This document shows positions 11,341 through 23,521 of a stretch of 64,000 bases of DNA, piece after piece. The stretch covers positions 180,832-244,831 of the forward strand of contig NC_084722.1 in NCBI RefSeq assembly GCF_033807575.1. Direction: 5' to 3'. The stretch comes from Cydia pomonella. Taxonomy: Eukaryota; Arthropoda; Insecta; Lepidoptera; Tortricidae. Every line of letters begins with the position of its first letter. Position 1 is the stretch's first letter. The translations under genes were made by a program, and so were the position numbers. Below the pieces are notes generated by a model, which saw nothing but the letters and a program-made list of their open reading frames with translations, made no database searches and was not told the DNA's origin.

Positions 11341-12271
11341 GTACTTCGCCAGTTTTTGTGTGACGCGATTCTAAAAACTGTTAGCGCCATAAAGCAAATT
11401 ACAATTCTTCTTGGAAAATAGTTACAGCTAATGAGGAGTTGTTTATGATGAATCCGTGGCTCCACTGGCGGGCTTACTCACTTTTTCTGAAGTATAGTTT
11501 ATGACATCTATTTCAGTTTATTATTAATTCATCGTTACATCATCACTCAAAACCGTTTATACGCCTAAGTAAGCAAGTAATACGCCACGTATGATATCCG
11601 TTGCAACACGTCTTGCGCGAACGGAAACATCTCAAATCTCAACATATCCCAACTCAACACGGCATTATTTGCCGTAAACAATGCGCGCGCAACCATCGGC
11701 TACCGAGGGGCGCTGGCGCATGACGTGGAGTCAAGGTCACGCGCTGTTCACAAGAGTGACTACACAGACCAAGAAACTCATCACCGACTCGGTAAACGAC
11801 AGTGTAGCATTGTCACTACAAACGTCTACTTCTATGTAAATATGACGCTTGATAGTGACACCTTGCATACACCTAGAGCTCGATTCTAATTAACAACTTC
11901 AAAAGTCTATACCTCATCGACATTGGCAGAATCCACCTTGCTAAAATTGGCGAGGAGTAAAAGCCATTTAGGAAAAAAAATAACAACTTCTTATGGCTTT
12001 GAACTGATTTTGACGCCATCTTGACGATCGTCTACCTCGTGTAACTCATTCGCATCCCACGCACGCAAGTTTTTACTTCTTTTAGCATGCACCAATCAGG
12101 GTGAGCGATCTTCAACTGGGCAAACTGACCAGAAATAGGAGCCCCCCTTAGCGGGGCTTCGTCGACTCAGGGAACGAGACAAAGATTTTCACGTTTCACG
12201 ATATGACTAGAATTTTCACGATCTGCCTGATCATGCGATCAGCCGCCGATATCAATATAAGATCAAAACTA
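11341..12271. other. No supported feature
   Basis: Mixed-composition stretch without a conserved coding frame. GCGCGCGC-like patches lie near 11680. Confidence 0.35.
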
Positions 12272-12640
12272 TACAGGGTGATTTCGGGGTCGTGGAGCAA
12301 GAGAACAAGACATCACACAGAATTCAAAGATGAGTCTAATGATGTTGCTCATTATTTATTATCACCAATAATTATGATTATTTTTCAGATGACAAGTAGA
12401 AAAAAACATTTTTGCATACAGTTTGGTCACCCTACTCAATGTGACGTCTTGTCGCTTTCCATACAGCGTATGTCAATAGTCATAGGGTGACCATGATTAC
12501 TTCATATAAGATTAATTTTACTTGAAAAATAATAAATTTAAACTAATTATCTTTAAATCAAATACTACCGTATGATAATGTGAATCATTTATAGATTTAG
12601 AAAAAGTGGTTGTGGATCACGACCCAGAAATCACCCTGTA
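12272..12640. mobile_element. MITE with TACAGGGTGAT termini
   Basis: Starts TACAGGGTGATTTCGGG and ends AGAAATCACCCTGTA, inverted copies 369 bp apart and flanked by TA. This suits a Tc1/mariner-type target. Internal TGGTCACCCTA and TAGGGTGACCA form a second inverted pair. The 95-codon ORF inside has no domain. Confidence 0.7.
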
Positions 12641-13009
12641 TAAAATTATATATTCAGTATCGGGCTCCTAGTCACTGCATGGTTAGTTTATACTACGTTT
12701 AGACGGACCCTAGCTGCTTAATATTGCTTCCCATGTCATACCTTGGATTAGGAACCTTCAGACTTTTTGACCTGACCCTTACCTTCCTATTCGCGGGTCA
12801 AATACAGTAAAGTTAGTGAATAGTAGTGTCGGACCAAGTTAACTCTGTATGACATTTCGGCGCTTTGTATCAGTTCGTAATTTGGCAAATGCTATGACAA
12901 AGTGTGGCCATTTCATCATTAATGTCAAAGGCCGTGCCAGGAATGCCAGGATAAGCTACGTGATTCTGCCCCCCTCAAATTCGGGCTTGTAAATTGTATG
13001 CATCGTGTG

Positions 13010-13150
13010 GCTGGAGCTGAGCGATGGTCCTGGGTTGGAATCCCGTTAAGGGCATTTATTTGTGTGATGAGCACAGATATTTGTTCTTGAGTCATGGATG
13101 TTTTCTATGTATTTAAGTATTTACATATTATAAATATCGTTGTCTTAACG
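13010..13150 (+). repeat. Family C tRNA-derived SINE, copy 1
   Basis: Contains GATGGTCCTGGGTTGGAATC, GGGCATTTATTTGTGTGATG, AGCACAGATATTTGTTC and TATTTAAGTATTT. The same order occurs at 29486-29660. The B-box is damaged (GGTTGGAATCC). Confidence 0.65.
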
Positions 13151-13187
13151 TGGGACAGTCAACTTGTGTAAGAATGTCCTTCCTTCT

Positions 13188-13512
13188 TCCTCGTGTTGTC
13201 CCGGCATTTTGCCACGGCTCATGGGAGCCTGGGGTCCGCTTGGCAACTAATCCCGAGAATTGGCGTAGGCACTAGTTTTTACGAAAGCGACTGCCATCTG
13301 ACCTTCCAACCTTCCAACCTCTGGGTAAACTAGGCCTTATTGAGATTAGTCCGGTTTCCTCACGATGTTTTCCTTTACCGAAAACCGACTGGTAAATATC
13401 AAATGATATTTCGTACATAAGATCCGAAAAACTCATTGGTACGAGCCGGGGTTTGAACCCGCGACCTCCGGATTGCAAGTCGCACGCTCTTACCGCTAGG
13501 CCACCAGCGCTT
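13188..13512 (-). mobile_element. Family B tRNA-derived SINE, full-length copy
   Basis: On the minus strand it starts GCGCTGGTGGCCTAGCGGTA (A box TGGCCTAGCGG) and continues to GGTTCAAACCC (B box), then a unique body ending near GGCAAAATGCCGGGACAAC. The intact promoter boxes and the tRNA-like head show a pol III SINE. It has no flanking tRNA fold of its own, so it is not a tRNA gene. Confidence 0.8.
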
Positions 13513-14515
13513 TTTGTGTAAATGTCCTATAATATTTATTTATTATTTATCGTCTGCCGTGACGGAAACACGCAGGCGCGATACATATAGCGCCGTATTC
13601 GGCGTGGCAGCGTAGCCCCGAATAGATGGATGGCGTGGATATTATAATTGATCCCTTCTGATAAACAACGAGCGGAAGAATTAAACAGATTCGTGTTTTA
13701 TTTGTACTCTCGGTCATTGTTCCCATGATCAACGCGACAACATCCGGAAAATGTCCATATCGTTATGATTATCGAGTGGATTGTATTGTAATTACAATTA
13801 ATTGTGGTATATATAATGTTGTGATACACATAATTGTGGTCGCGTGGAAGCCGTGTCGAGTCGTGTCGTGTAGCGGCCATCACCCCTGTCGTTGCGCTAT
13901 TCATAAATTGCTTTGTCCCTATTAACTTGATCTTTGGCTTCGTAAATACAACGTAGAAGCGAGACTCGAGAGTGACTGACTGAACTCGAACTCATAATTT
14001 TTAAGAGCTCTATTAAAGGAACTGGGGAGCTCAACAGAGTGGCAAATGTTTTGCCACATTATTTCATCTGTTACTATTTATGCTGACTGTACTGTGGCAT
14101 CTGTTGTGTGCAGAGATCATACATATATTGGTCATTCTAGCGCAGCGTGTACTAACTTTAAGAATAGCCGAGGCGTGCGAGCATCTATTTAAAACTCTAA
14201 TAAATAGCTGACCTCACCTCTGTAACCTTACATAAGCTGCTAATTAATTCAGAATTCTTACATACTGACAGGCAGCTAATTGACGATGACAATATGCTTG
14301 CGCTAAGGGAGAAAAAGGTAAAAAAATCGTTTATTGACAAGAAATAATTTTACAACCATAATACAATATATGGTGGACCCCAAACTAGTATAGGCCAAGC
14401 TGCCTCCTGAGGGTCGGACTGCCCGGAGTGCAGTTGACCGAATATATTTACAGTAGAAATTAATAATTTAAGTTAAAAGGTGAGACAATCTAAATAGATA
14501 AACTTTTATACTTAC
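13513..14515. other. No supported feature
   Basis: Several short ORFs overlap in both directions at 13547-13925, but none shows domain or family similarity. The rest is AT-rich. Confidence 0.35.
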
Positions 14516-14520
14516 GTGTA

Positions 14521-14560
<40 letters not shown>

Positions 14561-14579
14561 CGTGCGTGCGTGCGTGTGT
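14516..14579. repeat. (GT)n microsatellite
   Basis: GTGT dinucleotide run with a GCGT-rich right end (GTGCGTGCGTGCGTGTG). Confidence 0.9.
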
Positions 14580-15557
14580 TTCAATGGGAAGTTATCGCAA
14601 GTGAAGGAGGCTTCATCAATAGTCAGTAGGAACAAGTAAGAATAAGCTCTGTGTAAGTATAAATGGAATTGGATGGGGCATATATGTTACCAGGCTGAGT
14701 GATGGCAGACCAAAATGTTGATGGATTGATGGCCGCTTTCGCTCATCTCTTAGCCCGTTGGGTTGACGATATATATTCGCGAAAATCGCGGGGCATTTAT
14801 GAATGAGAATAGCCCAGGACCGGGAGAAGTGCCATACACGAAGAACGACCAACAATTTTTTTAATTGGTATTCAGGACAACAACAGCCGTAGATATACAA
14901 AACTTCCATAAGTATTTTTACATAGGCCAATAACAATTATCCGTTAGTTGCAAAATAACATGAGGCTAAAATGATGATGATGATATAACATTTATTTCAG
15001 TTTATAAAAATATTACTGCCACAACTTTAAGCTTAGTAGGCCTAAAGTCTATGTCTGAATAGATAATTTATTACACAACGATCTGTTAGTCACTATATAT
15101 TTTTTTTTTAATTTATTTAGGTAAACAAACAGTCACTACAAGAAAGGCTTAAATATAAAGTATTTTAAACACTGTTTACAGTATGTGTGACCAACACCGT
15201 TCACCACTTATTAATTAGGTACAATTATTGTCCAAAATATTTACATATACCTACAGCTTTCTACTGCATCTTCAACACTTCAAATGTATCTGACAGCTCA
15301 AATAAAATTGTTGAACATAATATACATTTTAATCTTATACCTAATCCGGTCAATACAATAGAAAACCACTGTGTCCCTGAAGTGATGATTTCGGTGCTAG
15401 AGCTTTTAAGTAAGTTAGTATATTGTAAGTATGTGTACCTGTAGATACCTGCTTCGGCTGTAGAATGAGCTCCCTGCCGAGGGTTTCTCGTCTTGAGGGA
15501 CTATAAAGGGGTTCTTAAAAAAAGGAGAGAAAGTATAGGTTTTTAAAAAGTCGGCAA
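14580..15557. other. No supported gene
   Basis: AT-rich. The 106-codon minus-strand ORF at 14616-14936 and the 85-codon plus-strand ORF at 15187-15444 show no recognisable domain. Confidence 0.35.
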
Positions 15558-15645
15558 AGCACATGGGACATCATTGGAGTTGCAGGAATGTATAGGCTAC
15601 GTTGATCCATATACTTGTTTGCTGCCAACGTAGTATAAAATATCA
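15558..15645 (+). repeat. Family A-like 3' fragment
   Basis: Diverged version of the family A end: GGAGTTGCAGGAATGTATAG, GCTACG, CTTGTTTGCTGCCAACGTAG followed by TATAAAA. Confidence 0.55.
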
Positions 15646-15780
15646 CATATTATTATATTGTGAGGCATACGGGCCTTAAATTCCTAAAAATAGGCGATAA
15701 TTGATTTGATTGTAATATGCGGAAGCGCCGCCGGAGTCGACGCACCGAACTCGCGAATAAAATTAATTTGCATGTAAATA

Positions 15781-16295
15781 AGGCGGCCGGTACACTTGTA
15801 AGTTTTACTTTTTTTTTTTTATACTACGTCGGTGGCAAACAAGCATACGGCCCGCCTGATGGTAAGCAGTCTCCGTAGCCTATGTACGCCTGCAACTCCA
15901 GAGGAGTTACATGCGCGTTGCCGACCGTAACCCCGCCCCCCCTCGTTGAGCTCTGGCAACCTTACTCACCGACAGGAACACAACACTATGAGTAGGGTCT
16001 AGTGTTATATGGCTGCTGTTTTCTGTAAGGTGGAGGTACTTCCCCAGTTGGGCTCTGCTCTAGATCTGGAATGACATCCACTGGCTGTGCCCTACCACAC
16101 AAAGCGAGATGAAATTCACAATGCCCATACCTCTCTTTTGGACGTAGTTTAAGGACGTACCCGGGTCCATATATTACTTACGTAAGTAGGGACACAGCTA
16201 TACTATAGAGTGAGAGATGAATATCATTATCTCATTCTAACAAATAGCTTTGTCCTTACTTACGTAAGTAAAACTTACAAGTGTACCGGCCGCCT
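15781..16295. mobile_element. Hairpin MITE split by a family A insertion
   Basis: AGGCGGCCGGTACACTTGTA (15781) plus AGTTTTACT is matched by a perfect 29-bp inverted copy at 16267-16295. The inner arms CTTACGTAAGTAGGGACACA (16183) and GTCCTTACTTACGTAAG (16251-16267) continue the hairpin. Removing the family A copy at 15810-16180 leaves one continuous hairpin element of about 145 bp. Confidence 0.8.
15810..16180 (-). mobile_element. Family A repeat, near full length
   Basis: Minus-strand copy with poly(T) at the left, then TACTACGTCGGTGGCAAAC, CCTGATGGTAAGCAG, CTCCAGAGGAGTTACATGCG, CTCACCGACAGGAACAC and AGATCTGGAATGACATCCAC. It ends near GGACGTACCCGGGTC. It sits inside a hairpin MITE and has no ORF. 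The poly(A) end and lack of coding capacity suggest a SINE or a LINE 3' tail. Confidence 0.75.
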
Positions 16296-17945
16296 AACTA
16301 CAAAAAGCAGCAACAAAACCAGTCGCGTTACATGCAGGGCCAATCTCTGATATCCGGTGTTTACTCTTTATTACTGAATTGCATTAATTGATTTGAATTG
16401 AATTGATTTATTATTTACTGATTGGCATTGAAAATCAAACCATAGACCATATCGTGAAACGATGCCTAAAATATGCTATCAGGGCTATCTTGTGGACCTC
16501 TATAATTTAACACCAGAAGCCGTGGATTGGTTGCGCGATCTCGATTTGGATATATAAGTCTATATTTAGAGTTCCGTACTTCGAAAGGTAAAAACGGAAC
16601 CCTTATTATTATATTACTTTGTTGTCCGTCCGTCCGTCTGTCTGTCTGTTAAGACCCTTTTTCTCAGGAACGCGTGGAGGTATCAAGCTGGAATTTATAT
16701 CAAATACCTACTTTTAGGAATATCGGATGTCTGATACGACTACAAAAAACGAAAAAGGAAAAGTGCCTTTTTTATACATTTAATTATTGTTTGTTGTTAA
16801 AAAGCGCGAAAATAAAAGTATTATTTTCTAGCAGCAAGCAGCTGTTTTTCTCTAAAGGTCACCGACATCCGATATCGAATAGAACGGTTCTAAAACGCTT
16901 TAATTCTTCTGGTTTTATGAATAAGAGGGCTTAGATTCCATTCCTTCATACGTATCCGATATGAGGTCACTGTTTTAAGTTAAAAGTAATCGCACATACC
17001 AACCTTCTGAGATCACCTAATTGCTGACGAGAGCTAAGGAAGATACAGTTCACAATCATGTGCGTATAAATAAATACATTATTTCCTACTAAAAATTAAA
17101 CTTCTCCAGGGGCCTCGTCCTAAAGTCAATATTGCACTGAGAAAAAAACATTGAAAACAATTGAACTTGCATTAATATTTAATGCTTTAAACAGTTCCGT
17201 ATGAGCCTATCGAACAAAAGTAAATTTTAATGTTCCAAAAAGACAGTAAATTTTACTGTTTTGAGTCGCTAAAATGTAGTGACTATTCGTTTATTTTCAA
17301 CGTTTTTTTTCAATACATAGAAATGTTCAAACAGTTAACGTTACTGTATTGTAGTTAACTGTTTTTTAAACATTTGTTGATATTGTATATTAATTTTAAT
17401 GAAAAGCACTTTAATGTGTGTTCGATAGATCATATTTTTTTCAGTGTGAGGATACGCGCTTGCGGTGGTTGTTCAATAAAGGATAAATCTTGGAGACGTT
17501 TAGTATGTACACAAAATTACATAATATGTACCCTGCAAGGGCGCAGCAGTCTTATAACTAAATAACAAACTAGTACAAAGATTTACAGACAATTATTTGA
17601 GATCACAGGCAGTACTTAAGAGCTAAGTTACCTACTCTTAGCATAGGTATTAATTTAACGTTCCATTATCAAAAAACTCCTGCAGCGTATAGAAAGATTT
17701 TTCTTTTAGATGTATGTTAAGTGCTTTATTGAATAATTTTGAATTTTCTATTTCTTTTATTGACTGCGGAAGTTTATTAAAGATTTTTATGCCGTATGCC
17801 GCACTCACAGCCCACAGTAAAAAAATGCCTTATTCACATATCACAGCCTCTTCACAAAGTTATATTTGCCTTGACAGTTTATCGCAGCGCAGCGGCCTCC
17901 ACGGTCCGCTGGACCCCTCCGCTTGGCTTCCCAACCACTCGCAGA
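16296..17945. other. No supported gene; one short repeat fragment
   Basis: A family D-like fragment lies at 16565-16680 (GTTCCGTACTTC, CGGAACCCTTATTATTA, GTCCGTCCGTCCGTCTGTC). The remainder is AT-rich, and the small ORFs are unsupported. Confidence 0.4.
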
Positions 17946-17947
17946 AC

Positions 17948-18108
17948 CGCAACCACGCATAGCGACAACGCGCTAACTTGGCAATACTTTGTTTACATTT
18001 TTTTGTCAGAGCAAGCTCTCTTGTCTGCGAAGTTTACCAAGGAAAAATGGATCGCAATCACGCATTGCGACAACGCGCAAACTTGACAATGTGTTTGTTT
18101 ACATTATT
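17948..18108 (+). repeat. Direct repeat pair about 105 bp apart
   Basis: CGCAACCACGCATAGCGACA, ACGCGCTAACTTGGCAATAC and TTTGTTTACAT at 17948 recur with few changes at 18053 (CGCAATCACGCATTGCGACA, ACGCGCAAACTTGACAATG, TTTGTTTACAT). No domain is seen in the overlapping ORFs. Confidence 0.6.
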
Positions 18109-20274
18109 TATCCTTGCGCAGAGGTTTTTGATCGGCTATCTGTTGAAGGACCCGCCGAACCGAAGTGCACGGATAAATGATCGTCGTTCGTTGATGTCTA
18201 TTTGTCTATGCATGGTCTATGGTTTAGTTTTGTTTTAGTGTCTGTGACGACACGTGATTGGTCGAATACATTCTTGTTCACTAAAGCGTTTCGTTAATGT
18301 CATATTAGTTGAGTCGTTAGCTACAGAGAGAAAAGTACGCAAAAATAGTGTTCTAAAGTCTTCAATGGAACATTAAAGTCGACGACTAGAAACGTTTCTC
18401 TGCCAGTAGGTACTTAAAAACTCCACAAACTTGATTTTACTTGAGAACTGTAAACAAGGCAGAGGCCAAAAGCCTTGCTGTACGTAGCGTCAACGAGACA
18501 CCGAGACCTAACAGTCCGCGAAGTGCGAGGACCTCTAAAATCTAAAAACAAAAGGTGCTAATCACAAAGAGGCACCTAATGGTGTAACCTGAAAGAGAGT
18601 GCGCGCTCATGTTTGCTGTACATTGCGCGCTTTATGCGAGCCTTGCAGGGGTTGCGCTATTTAGGCGCGCATTCTAAAGCAAAATTGGACGCACCTCAAC
18701 ATAATTTTGATCTCAGTTCCTACTCCAAAGTGCGTTACCCGTCACGCTGTGCGGACGCAAGGATTATTGCCAATGCTTGCCAAGTTACCAAGCAATGCTT
18801 CTGCTGACCAGTATAAGTTGGATCTCGGGGGTTTAAAGTCTAATTTCAATTGAATTTTGGAATTTTTGGATTTAAACGCAGCCTTGCATTATCAGAGCTG
18901 TAATACGATCTAATAATTTTCGCAAAGCCGGACTGGTTCAATGGGTTTGAAGTTCATTTGCAGCAAACCCATGTCTCCTCACACCATTAATGAATTTTAA
19001 AACGCCTTGATCCAATATGCATGCTTATTAGCCAAAATCAATATGTTCATTCTGACATAGATTGACTGGAGTCCGAAGCTCTGCAAGAATCCACATCCTC
19101 AATCTCATAGGCACTTCCATCAAATCACAATGTGATCGGAATCTAAAATCCCATCTGTTTGTAGGCATACAATGGACGCTGCTATTCAGTGATTAAGCCA
19201 GCATCACTTTTCATCACCACGCTATTGATAGGCACAGGCACTGTCATGTCATCACTCCGTCATAACTAGGGGAGACCGCAGTAAGTTGAAACATAGGTAA
19301 GTTGAAATAACGTCTGTTTTACGGCATCTATGATTTTCCTTAGGCTAGGATTTATATTGAGGGATTCGGAGACGTAGGGGCGCGGCTAAACGTTTTTTCC
19401 AGTTCGATAACAGTTGTAGATGTCTCAAAATTGACGTTGTTGCAACTCACCTCGGTCTCACCTCACCTACAAACGTAACCATCATCATAGAGAAATATGT
19501 AATACATTTTTGTTGCCAAAACGCTTATTATTTTACTAGTCGACATCTATTTTTTTTATTATATAGGAAGCAAACACGCAGACGGATCACCTGATGGTAA
19601 GCGATTACCGCCGCCCATGGACACTTGCAACACCAGAGGGGTTGTAATAGGTGTTGCGACGAGCAAAAATTCTAATGCTCAACTATTTTTAACCGACTTC
19701 AAAAAAAGGAGGAGGTTCTCAATTCGTCGGAATATTTTTTTTACTAATCTTATAACCGGATTAACCGGAACTCTATTTTCAACTTCTGCTTCTAATACTG
19801 GTGGTAAATTGTCAAGTAGCGTTACTGATGATTCTGCTACTGTCTATGTTACTTATTTCTCTATGCCATTCCGAGTTCGTCGACGCGATACACGACCTGC
19901 AAGCCGTGATAATAGCAGCCCGTGACAAAATCTCGTTACGACACAATGCCTCGCCCCGAGTTTATCGCGCGTTTATCACGTCATTACCATTATAACTTCC
20001 GCTGGTTTCCAATTCCGCCAATTATGCTTCTATGTAATTTGATTACCAGATGACTATGATCGATGTTTGTCCTTGCGCAAGCGTGTGTGATCGAATGTCA
20101 TAATAGCAATGAGATTCAGTCGGTCGAGTCTTACGTGATTCTGCAAGTATTGACGTGTACGATTTCGCAACTAAATCTACGAAGGTATGTATAAGGGCGA
20201 ACCCACTTTGTCCGTAGAAAAAGGCGCGAATTTCAAATTTTCTATGGGAGGTCAACCCTTTACGCTAACATTTT
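18109..20274. other. No supported gene; one repeat tail
   Basis: At 19545-19650 a minus-strand repeat tail (AAGCAAACACGCAGACGGAT, CACCTGATGGTAAGCGATTA, CCATGGACACTTGCAACACC) resembles 29960-30055 on the plus strand. At 19690-19730, CCGACTTCAAAAAAAGGAGG marks another common short repeat. I see no supported gene in the rest. Confidence 0.4.
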
Positions 20275-20420
20275 TAGGCTTCCGTACCAAAAAAGTACAA
20301 AAGGAACCCTTATGGTGCGACTCTGTCTGTCTGTCACATCGCTAAATATCTCGAGAACCACTTAAGCTATCGATTTGAAATTTGGAATAGTTATGAACAA
20401 CGCTAACCCAGACACATTGA
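20275..20420. repeat. Family D-like repeat
   Basis: TTCCGTACCAAAAAAGTACA, AGGAACCCTTATGG, CTGTCTGTCTGTCAC, TATCTCGAGAACC and TTGAAATTTGGAATAG occur in the order seen in other family D copies. Confidence 0.55.
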
Positions 20421-21009
20421 ACGTATTATTATTATTATTTTTTTATATTTGCCGCCTTTTTCTACTCACGGAAATGGCTTGCCAAACTATAAGTATGCTG
20501 AAAATTTAATAAAAACCGATATCTAAAATACGTACCTAAATATTGAAGTACAAACAAAACAATTACTCTTTTGCGAATATTAGGTACCAGAGGACGATCA
20601 AGGAGACGATCGTTTATCGACAAACGCTTATCGATAATTTTATAAACATGTCATAACTTCCATATACATTACGAGTATGTAAGATTTTATTGGGTTTTCA
20701 ATAAGCAATTGTCACTTGCTACTGAACAATAATAGGCCCGTGAACCTATACAGGGTTGATACTTTCAGTATTGATCAAACGAAGGCCAATGATAGAGGCA
20801 GCCGCATTTCTTCTTCCTCGTTCCCTCATTGCTGAGGTTCGCGACCATAGACCAAGACCACATGTAATTTGTCTCCATTTTGTGCGGCCATAAGCCATGT
20901 GGACTGCACGGTACAGAGTGCCGCCACCGCGAGCACATTTGCCATTCATTCGCCCTAAAATTATAGTACTCGTATGTTCCTCTACATGATTTACAAGCAA
21001 GCAACCGAT

Positions 21010-21245
21010 TTGACCCCCATGTAGGTTAAGATAAAGATAGTTTATTATTCAAGTAGGCATATTACAATGCGCTTATGAACGTCAAATAAAGCTACACTGG
21101 CTCTAACCCTACACCTCTGACCCGAGAAGAGTTACATCCCCCCTCAATTGGGAGAGGGTATCCCAATATGGACCGGCAAGAAACTCGACGGGACACATCT
21201 TTTCAAATCATTACATCTAAATAGTTTGAGCCCCGGCGAAGGACG
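21010..21245 (-). repeat. Probable LINE 3' fragment, antisense
   Basis: TTTATTATTCAAGTAGGCAT, CGCTTATGAACGTCAAATAA, CAATTGGGAGAGGGTATCCC and ACCGGCAAGAAACTCG run on the plus strand. I recognise this string as a widespread moth/butterfly repeat, but I cannot verify that here. It is non-coding on both strands apart from short ORFs. Confidence 0.4.
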
Positions 21246-21261
21246 TAGGATAAACCGTTTC

Positions 21262-21574
21262 ATCAATCTTCTTCGCGTTGTCCCAGCATTTTTTCCACGG
21301 CTCATGGGAGTCTGGGGTCCGCTTGGCAACTAATTCCTAGAATTTGCGTAAGTACTGATCGTTTTTACGAAAGCGACCTTTTAGAGGGTAAACTTGGGAT
21401 TAGTCCGGTTTCCTCACGATGTTTTCCTTCACCGAAAAGCTACTGGTAAATAAATATCAAATGATATTTCATAAATAAATTTCGAAAAATTGGTAGAGTA
21501 CGGGGTTTGAATTTGAACCCGCGACCTCCGAATTGCAAGTCGCACGCTCTTATCGCTTGGCCACCAGCGCTTTT
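21262..21574 (-). mobile_element. Family B tRNA-derived SINE, diverged copy
   Basis: Same order as 13188-13512: GTTGTCCCAGCATTTT at the left, GTCCGCTTGGCAACTAATTC, GTCCGGTTTCCTCACGATG, and the tRNA-like head (GCGCTGGTGGCCAAGCGATA on the minus strand). A small duplication lies next to the B box. Confidence 0.7.
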
Positions 21575-22097
21575 TTTCTAGGATTAACCATGTGTGTTAC
21601 AGGAGCCGTTTGTGTACGCAGAGGATGTAGCAAGCAGAAGCAGTTATAAAGGCAATCAAAGATCCTCTCGGTTAAATGCGAGTCCTTGGAGTCACATATC
21701 ATGTGTCGTGTATTGTCCTTTCTCTCGAAAAGCGTCTAATTGGAGAATCGTGGCTAGAGCCACGCGTGGATTGCCTAGTCTAGACTAGACACGTCTACAT
21801 TCTAGACTTTATCGTTAAATGACTACCTGTAAACCTTATTACAATGTAATTAGATCTAAAACGACGCGGCTTTCACTTATAAGATGACTTCACTCGGCTG
21901 CAATTCCCTTCCAATGTATAGACGGATTAATTAATCTGACGATTCTCCCATTTCATAATTTTAGGGGAACTCGCCCGTAAAATGATGAAATGGGGGAATA
22001 AGTGAGGGATGGATTTTAGCGTTATTACTTACCTATAGCAACCTATAGGTACTTTAAACATGCGTGTTCTCAGGTGTCGATACCCTGGTATTAGGTT

Positions 22098-22192
22098 GCC
22101 TTTCCACTGAGGCGGAGAGATATTGATTACAATTACAACCAATGCCATTGGTCGATTCCCGTACACCTCTCATCTCCGCTCATCCATAGCCT
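22098..22192 (-). repeat. Short repeat, relative of 38412-38552
   Basis: TTTCCACTGAGGCGGAGAGA, ATTACAATTACAACCAATGC and CACCTCTCATCTCCGCTC appear in reverse-complement order relative to 38412-38552. It is probably a small MITE. Confidence 0.5.
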
Positions 22193-22279
22193 AGACCCTA
22201 GAAGGCTTCGAAGCTAGGAGTAGGGGAAGATCAAATGAAGTTCAAATTCATTAGAAGTAGATAAGCATTATTTATTATC

Positions 22280-22420
22280 GGAAGATCAGTGCTGGAAGCT
22301 GGAAGCCACCAGCAACATGCTGAGATGAGGCTATTTCGTGGCATTTTATACTTTCTGTGTTTTTCTTATATTATGAAATTTGTCTCGTTTGTGTTTACGA
22401 ATGAAAATAATTCTATTCTT
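22280..22420 (+). repeat. Repeat shared with TRAPPC3 intron 1
   Basis: CGGAAGATCAGTGCTGGAAG, CCAGCAACATGCTGAGATGA, TTTCGTGGCATTTTATACTT. A similar copy lies at 60645-60765 (CGGAAGATCGGCGCTGGAAG, CCAGCAACATGCTGATATGA). Confidence 0.6.
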
Positions 22421-22624
22421 AATAATTCTATTTGCATCTGGCGCACGCTAGGGGTAGCCCCATAAGCAAAACTAAAGAGCTCTTGATTGTAAAAGAGGTG
22501 TAAAATCGCGCTAGAGGTTGACAGCCGAACTATGTAAATAGATACTTACCGCTAAACTGTTCAACTTGTTTTGTGCTACCTAACTTAATTGTTAAAAACG
22601 TCAAGTAAAGACAAACATTAAAAA

Positions 22625-22835
22625 ATCGGACAAGTGCGAGTCGGAATCGCCCACCGAGGGTTCCGTACTTTTTAATATTTGTTGTTATAGCAGCAACAGA
22701 AATACAGCATCTGTGAAAATTTCAACTGTCTAGCTATCACGGTTCATGAGATACAGCCTGGTGACAGACGGACGGACGGACAGCGAAGTCTTAGTAATAG
22801 AGTCCCGTTTTACCCTTTGGGTACGGAACCCTAAA
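22625..22835 (-). repeat. Repeat family D, copy 2
   Basis: CGGACAAGTGCGAGTCGGAA, CCCACCGAGGGTTCCGTACT, CTATCACGGTTCATGAGATA, GACGGACGGACGGACAG and TAGAGTCCCGTTTTACC form the reverse complement of 5690-5915. Confidence 0.7.
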
Positions 22836-23521
22836 AAGGAAAACTGACGGGCTGAAGGAAACAAGCCGTGGGCGACCGTCTACGGCCTTGCGGTCCGAAG
22901 GGCCTCGCGCCTTAAATCGTATAACTCGAACGCAACGTAAAAAAATATTCGTTATTTCTTGCGCCACCAGAGGGCCTCGCCAAATGTGCCTTGCCCACAC
23001 CAAATTTTGATCTTGCTCCGCTACTGCCGAACATACATACAAAAAATCCTAAAGTCGATTAAAAATTATCGCATAATGTACATAGCCAAACTTCGTAAAT
23101 TTTCGGCTGTCAAATTCAAGGCACAAGACTTTCATAAGGTGTCTTTGTTAGGTACTGCTGCAGCGTTGGCGACTTGGCGCGTGCGTAGTCACTATCAATC
23201 TCTCAAACCCTTACTTACCTCTCTTCTACTATTATTAGCTCCTCGGCAAAGATTTATTGTCGTTGGATCATTTAATTGCGGTTATTTATGCGTCGCACGC
23301 GCAATTGTGTCAAGACAGACAACCAGCCATCTGCTGACAACGAGGAATAGTCCTAATCCCTTTGTAATACAGCGGTTTTCTGCTTGTTCCAGATCTAAGC
23401 ACTCGTACGGTACCAAGAAGCCAATTCAAATTTACATTGTGATATCAAAAGTGCGTACATTTCGCTCGTAAAGTGGAGTTCAATAAAAAAGACAAATAAT
23501 GAAAACAAACCAATTTACTAC

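Noticed and set aside
13430..13512. Possible tRNA gene on the minus strand
   Set aside because: A and B boxes are present, but the sequence continues into a SINE body shared by several copies, and the acceptor stem does not close.
22959..23471. 170-codon plus-strand ORF
   Set aside because: No recognisable domain. Its first 70 bp overlap a repeat end (TTTGATCTTGCTCCGC), and composition is not protein-like.
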